A stretch of DNA of 64,000 bases, taken from positions 434,001 through 498,000 of the forward strand of contig NZ_JAUNKO010000001.1 in assembly GCF_030532715.1 (NCBI RefSeq), read 5' to 3'. This document shows, one piece after another, positions 62,092 through 64,000 of the stretch. Every line of letters starts with the position of its first letter. Positions within the stretch are counted from its first letter, which is position 1. The DNA comes from Corynebacterium sp. GTDB lineage: Bacteria; Actinomycetota; Actinomycetes; Mycobacteriales; Mycobacteriaceae. The translations under genes and the position numbers were made by a program. The notes under the pieces are model-generated. The model did no database searches and was not told the origin of the DNA. It was given only the letters and a program-made list of their open reading frames with translations.

Positions 62092-62420
62092 GCCTGGGTA
62101 GCATTCGCAGAGTCGCGTGACTCCTGCTCAGCCTCAGCGCGCGACCGGCCACGATAATTACCCAACGCAAAACCCAGCACGCCGGCGCCAAGCGCAGCTT
62201 GGAATGCAAACAAGCCCGATTCCACCTCGCCCGGCAATTCGCCTACCAGCGGCTCAAACCAAGGCTTGTAATCCGGGTTCGTCTCAGCAACGATGCTCTC
62301 CGCGGCGGCATCGGTACCACCGAACTGTTCTTCAGCCGTAGGATCGCCGAAATTGAAAAACATCGGAAACGCGGCAATAACAATGGCGAGGCCAATCATG
62401 CCCCACGTTGTGGATTTCAT
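62088..62420 (-). CDS. cbiN: cobalt transport accessory protein CbiN
   Basis: 110 residues with two membrane spans: [17 protein letters not shown] near the N-terminus and about residues 67-87 ([18 protein letters not shown]), separated by an acidic extracytoplasmic loop ([19 protein letters not shown]). This is the CbiN layout. The charged tail is rich in Arg, Glu and Ser. It overlaps cbiM and cbiQ by four bases each. CbiN stimulates metal loading of CbiM. Confidence 0.88.
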   Translation of the reverse strand: MKSTTWGMIGLAIVIAAFPMFFNFGDPTAEEQFGGTDAAAESIVAETNPDYKPWFEPLVGELPGEVESGLFAFQAALGAGVLGFALGNYRGRSRAEAEQESRDSANATQA

Positions 62421-63139
62421 CGGGTGACGCCCTCCTTGACCTCGCTGGTTTCGGATTCCGTGGTGGGGGTGGCCGGCTTGGCCGCTGGGGTCAGCACGCC
62501 GAGGATCCGCAGTTCCTTCGACGCAATGACACTTAAGCTACGGAACACCAGTACGGTGACGATGCCCTCCACCACGGCGAGCGGAACTTGCGTCGGCGCA
62601 TACAACGCCATAAATGTGGTGGCGGCGTTGGCGAATCCGGCGGCATGATGAGCAGCAGCCAATTGCAGGGCGGTGACCACATAGGTGGATAGATCGGCAA
62701 AAAATGCCGCAAGGAAAATGGCAACGCTCGCCGATAATCCGGCTTTCCGCGAGACCTTCCACATGGCGTAACCGACCCACGGCCCCACAATCGCCATAGA
62801 AAACACGTTCGCGCCGAGGGTTGTGATGCCGCCGTGTGCCAACAGCAACGCTTGGAACAGCAACACAATACTGCCAAGCAGCGCCATTACAGGCGGCCGG
62901 AACAGTACCGCCCCCAACCCAGTACCGGTCGGATGCGAGGACGAGCCCGTCACCGATGGAATCTTGAGCGCACTGAGCACAAACGTAAATGCACCAGCCG
63001 CTCCGAGCAGCAGACCGGTTTCCGGCTGTTCCTTGATTTGCTTCTTTACCGCCATGGCGCCGTGCACAACAAACGGTGCTGACGCTACGCCCCACGCGAT
63101 CGCATGAGATGCGGGAAGGAACCCTTCCGCAATATGCAT
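62417..63139 (-). CDS. cbiM: cobalt-binding ECF substrate component CbiM
   Basis: 240-residue membrane protein that captures Co2+. The N-terminus MHIAEGFLP carries the metal-coordinating Met-His pair, and [15 protein letters not shown] is the second conserved His segment. About seven spans. First gene of the operon and directly behind the cobalamin riboswitch, so B12 shuts off cobalt import. The start is unambiguous because the coordinating His is residue 2. Confidence 0.95.
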   Translation of the reverse strand: MHIAEGFLPASHAIAWGVASAPFVVHGAMAVKKQIKEQPETGLLLGAAGAFTFVLSALKIPSVTGSSSHPTGTGLGAVLFRPPVMALLGSIVLLFQALLLAHGGITTLGANVFSMAIVGPWVGYAMWKVSRKAGLSASVAIFLAAFFADLSTYVVTALQLAAAHHAAGFANAATTFMALYAPTQVPLAVVEGIVTVLVFRSLSVIASKELRILGVLTPAAKPATPTTESETSEVKEGVTR

Positions 63140-63199
63140 AATGAAAACTTCTTTCGTGTCACCTGGCCCGACACCTCGCGGACCGACTTATTGTGTTCT

Positions 63200-63392
63200 G
63201 TTGCAGCCGGTCTCCTGGCTTTGTTTCGTTTCCACAGGGCGCCGCTGAAACCTTCCCACACCAAACCGGTGCAGTGGCGTTAACCTGGGGGACCCAAGGT
63301 CAGGACGCGAAACTTTCGAAACATACAGTGGCGAGGGCCGCTGCCGGATTCCCACCGGCATTCCCGAACACTGCAACACTCCTCACGTTACA
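63200..63392 (-). promoter_or_regulatory. cobalamin riboswitch
   Basis: Minus-strand leader of cbiM. The 5' part has TGCCGGTGGGAATCCGGC and the B12-box-like CGCCACTGTAT; the 3' part has AGCCAGGAGACCGGC (63220-63206), the conserved J/P motif of the family. It lies 60 bases before cbiM. Boundaries are approximate (about 190 nt). Confidence 0.9.
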
Positions 63393-63462
63393 CCCCATGT
63401 CGACATATCCACATAAGATATTCCGCCTGCCGAAGCTTCCCCCACACTCTCCTGTCCACGCT

Positions 63463-63492
63463 TTGCCCTGTTCGGCAATGCCCTGCTAGACT
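63463..63492 (+). promoter_or_regulatory. rpsT promoter
   Basis: TTGCCC (63463-63468), 18 bases, TAGACT (63487-63492). Predicted start near 63499, leader of about 147 bases to rpsT. The stretch 63393-63462 between riboswitch and promoter shows no gene. Confidence 0.5.
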
Positions 63493-63498
63493 CCCATT

Positions 63499-63645
63499 GT
63501 TCACCACTTGATGGGCGCGTATGTTCGCGAGCGGTCAGGACCTTGGGTCCGCCCAACATCCGCAACCGCGCAGGCCGCAAGCTTGCGCCACCAGCGCATC
63601 CGGTGGCACATCACATTCGATCAAGACCAAGAGGTATTTTCTTTC
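63499..63645 (+). promoter_or_regulatory. structured rpsT leader
   Basis: Contains three hairpin-forming repeats in 75 bases: GGACC/GGTCC (63538-63550), the 12-base palindrome CGCAAGCTTGCG (63576-63587) and CCACC/GGTGG (63590-63608). E. coli S20 controls its own synthesis, so a leader of this kind may serve a similar purpose. Confidence 0.4.
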
Positions 63646-63909
63646 ATGGCTAATATCAAGTCCCAGATGAAGCGCATCCGCACCAACGAAAAGCGGCGCG
63701 TGCGCAACCAGGCGATCCGTTCCGCCGTTCGCACTGAGATTCGCAAGTTCCGTGAGGCTGTCGCTGCTGGCGACAAAGCGGCCGCCGAGGCTCAGCTGCG
63801 CGTCGCATCCCGCGCGCTGGACAAGTCCGTAACCAAGGGCGTCTTCCACCGCAACAATGCCGCGAACAAGAAGTCCCGCATGGCCAATGCGTTCAACAAG
63901 ATGAGCTAA
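63646..63909 (+). CDS. rpsT: 30S ribosomal protein S20
   Basis: An 87-residue 16S rRNA-binding protein. [20 protein letters not shown] is the family N-terminus, and [19 protein letters not shown] near the C-terminus is conserved. Very basic with two long helices. The ATG at 63646 is the only family-consistent start; AGAGG stands 11 bases upstream. Followed by a strong terminator. Confidence 0.98.
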   Translation: MANIKSQMKRIRTNEKRRVRNQAIRSAVRTEIRKFREAVAAGDKAAAEAQLRVASRALDKSVTKGVFHRNNAANKKSRMANAFNKMS

Positions 63910-63927
63910 TTCCCAGCTCGCCTAGTA

Positions 63928-63958
63928 ACCCACGCCCAGTAATTGCGCGTGGGTTTTT
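63928..63958 (+). terminator. rho-independent terminator of rpsT
   Basis: ACCCACGC (63928-63935) and GCGTGGGT (63947-63954) form eight pairs with an 11-base loop and run directly into TTTTT. Confidence 0.85.
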
Positions 63959-64000
63959 GCGTTGCCCGGCTTCCGTCCCTCACCCCACCGAACAGCTCCG

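Noticed and set aside
63193..63489. Possible small gene on the + strand across the riboswitch
   Set aside because: It is antisense to the cobalamin riboswitch and has no ribosome-binding site or recognisable pattern.

Overview
The window looks like chromosomal core DNA of a Corynebacterium (Actinomycetota, Mycobacteriales). Reasons: moderately high GC; the gene order fadD, malQ, dcp, treS, idi, aecD, brnQ, then lepA, cobalt uptake genes and rpsT, which resembles C. glutamicum as far as I remember it; an antigen-85/mycolyltransferase-like protein; a TreS/maltokinase pair; several leaderless-type promoters; lipoproteins of corynebacterial type. I see no IS element, prophage, CRISPR array, rRNA or tRNA. 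Genes are packed tightly. Of 11 tail-to-tail gene pairs, six share a 4-nt overlap of their stop codons.

Layout. 1-10.6 kb: acyl-CoA synthetase (cut by the window edge), malQ, two tiny membrane proteins, dcp, then an esterase-treS-maltokinase run for alpha-glucan/trehalose metabolism. 10.6-14.7 kb: isoprenoid block with idi divergent from crtE-crtB-crtI. 14.7-23 kb: a large secreted-type Ala/Gly/Pro-rich protein, a lipoprotein, an ABC exporter, aecD, a 2-hydroxyacid dehydrogenase, brnQ and a small membrane protein. 23-28 kb: a complete oligopeptide-type ABC importer with a fused double ATPase. 28-31.6 kb: the first of three giant paralogues. 31.6-38.6 kb: a nucleoside salvage locus (SorC-type regulator, nupC, cdd, divergent deoA-deoC-phosphomutase) around a shared bidirectional promoter with an inverted repeat. 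38.6-45.7 kb: ADP-ribosylglycohydrolase, an unknown protein, an S33 peptidase, a membrane acyltransferase-like protein, a neocarzinostatin-like lipoprotein and SelO. 45.7-48.9 kb: a PTS (IIBC, IIA) with a BglG/GlcT-type antiterminator and a recognisable RAT element. 48.9-50.2 kb: a DUF4177 protein and an Ag85-like protein without a visible signal peptide. 50.2-56 kb: the second and third giant paralogues in tandem. 56-57.7 kb: a 717-bp gene-free stretch holding a candidate structured RNA, then an unknown acidic protein. 57.9-64 kb: lepA, a PemK/MazF-like protein, cbiMNQO behind a cobalamin riboswitch, and rpsT with promoter, structured leader and terminator.

The best candidate for an undescribed system is the three-member paralogue family (1204, 1060 and 854 residues). 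Each has a DnaQ-like (DEDDh) N-terminal fold that has lost catalytic residues to a different degree. Two also have TerB-like and BRCT domains. All three have a sigma-region-4-like helix-turn-helix, a HARE-type winged helix and a well-conserved C-terminal domain I cannot name. The second candidate is a roughly 160-nt structured RNA at 56511-56672 with a 16-bp closing helix placed just after a -10 box.
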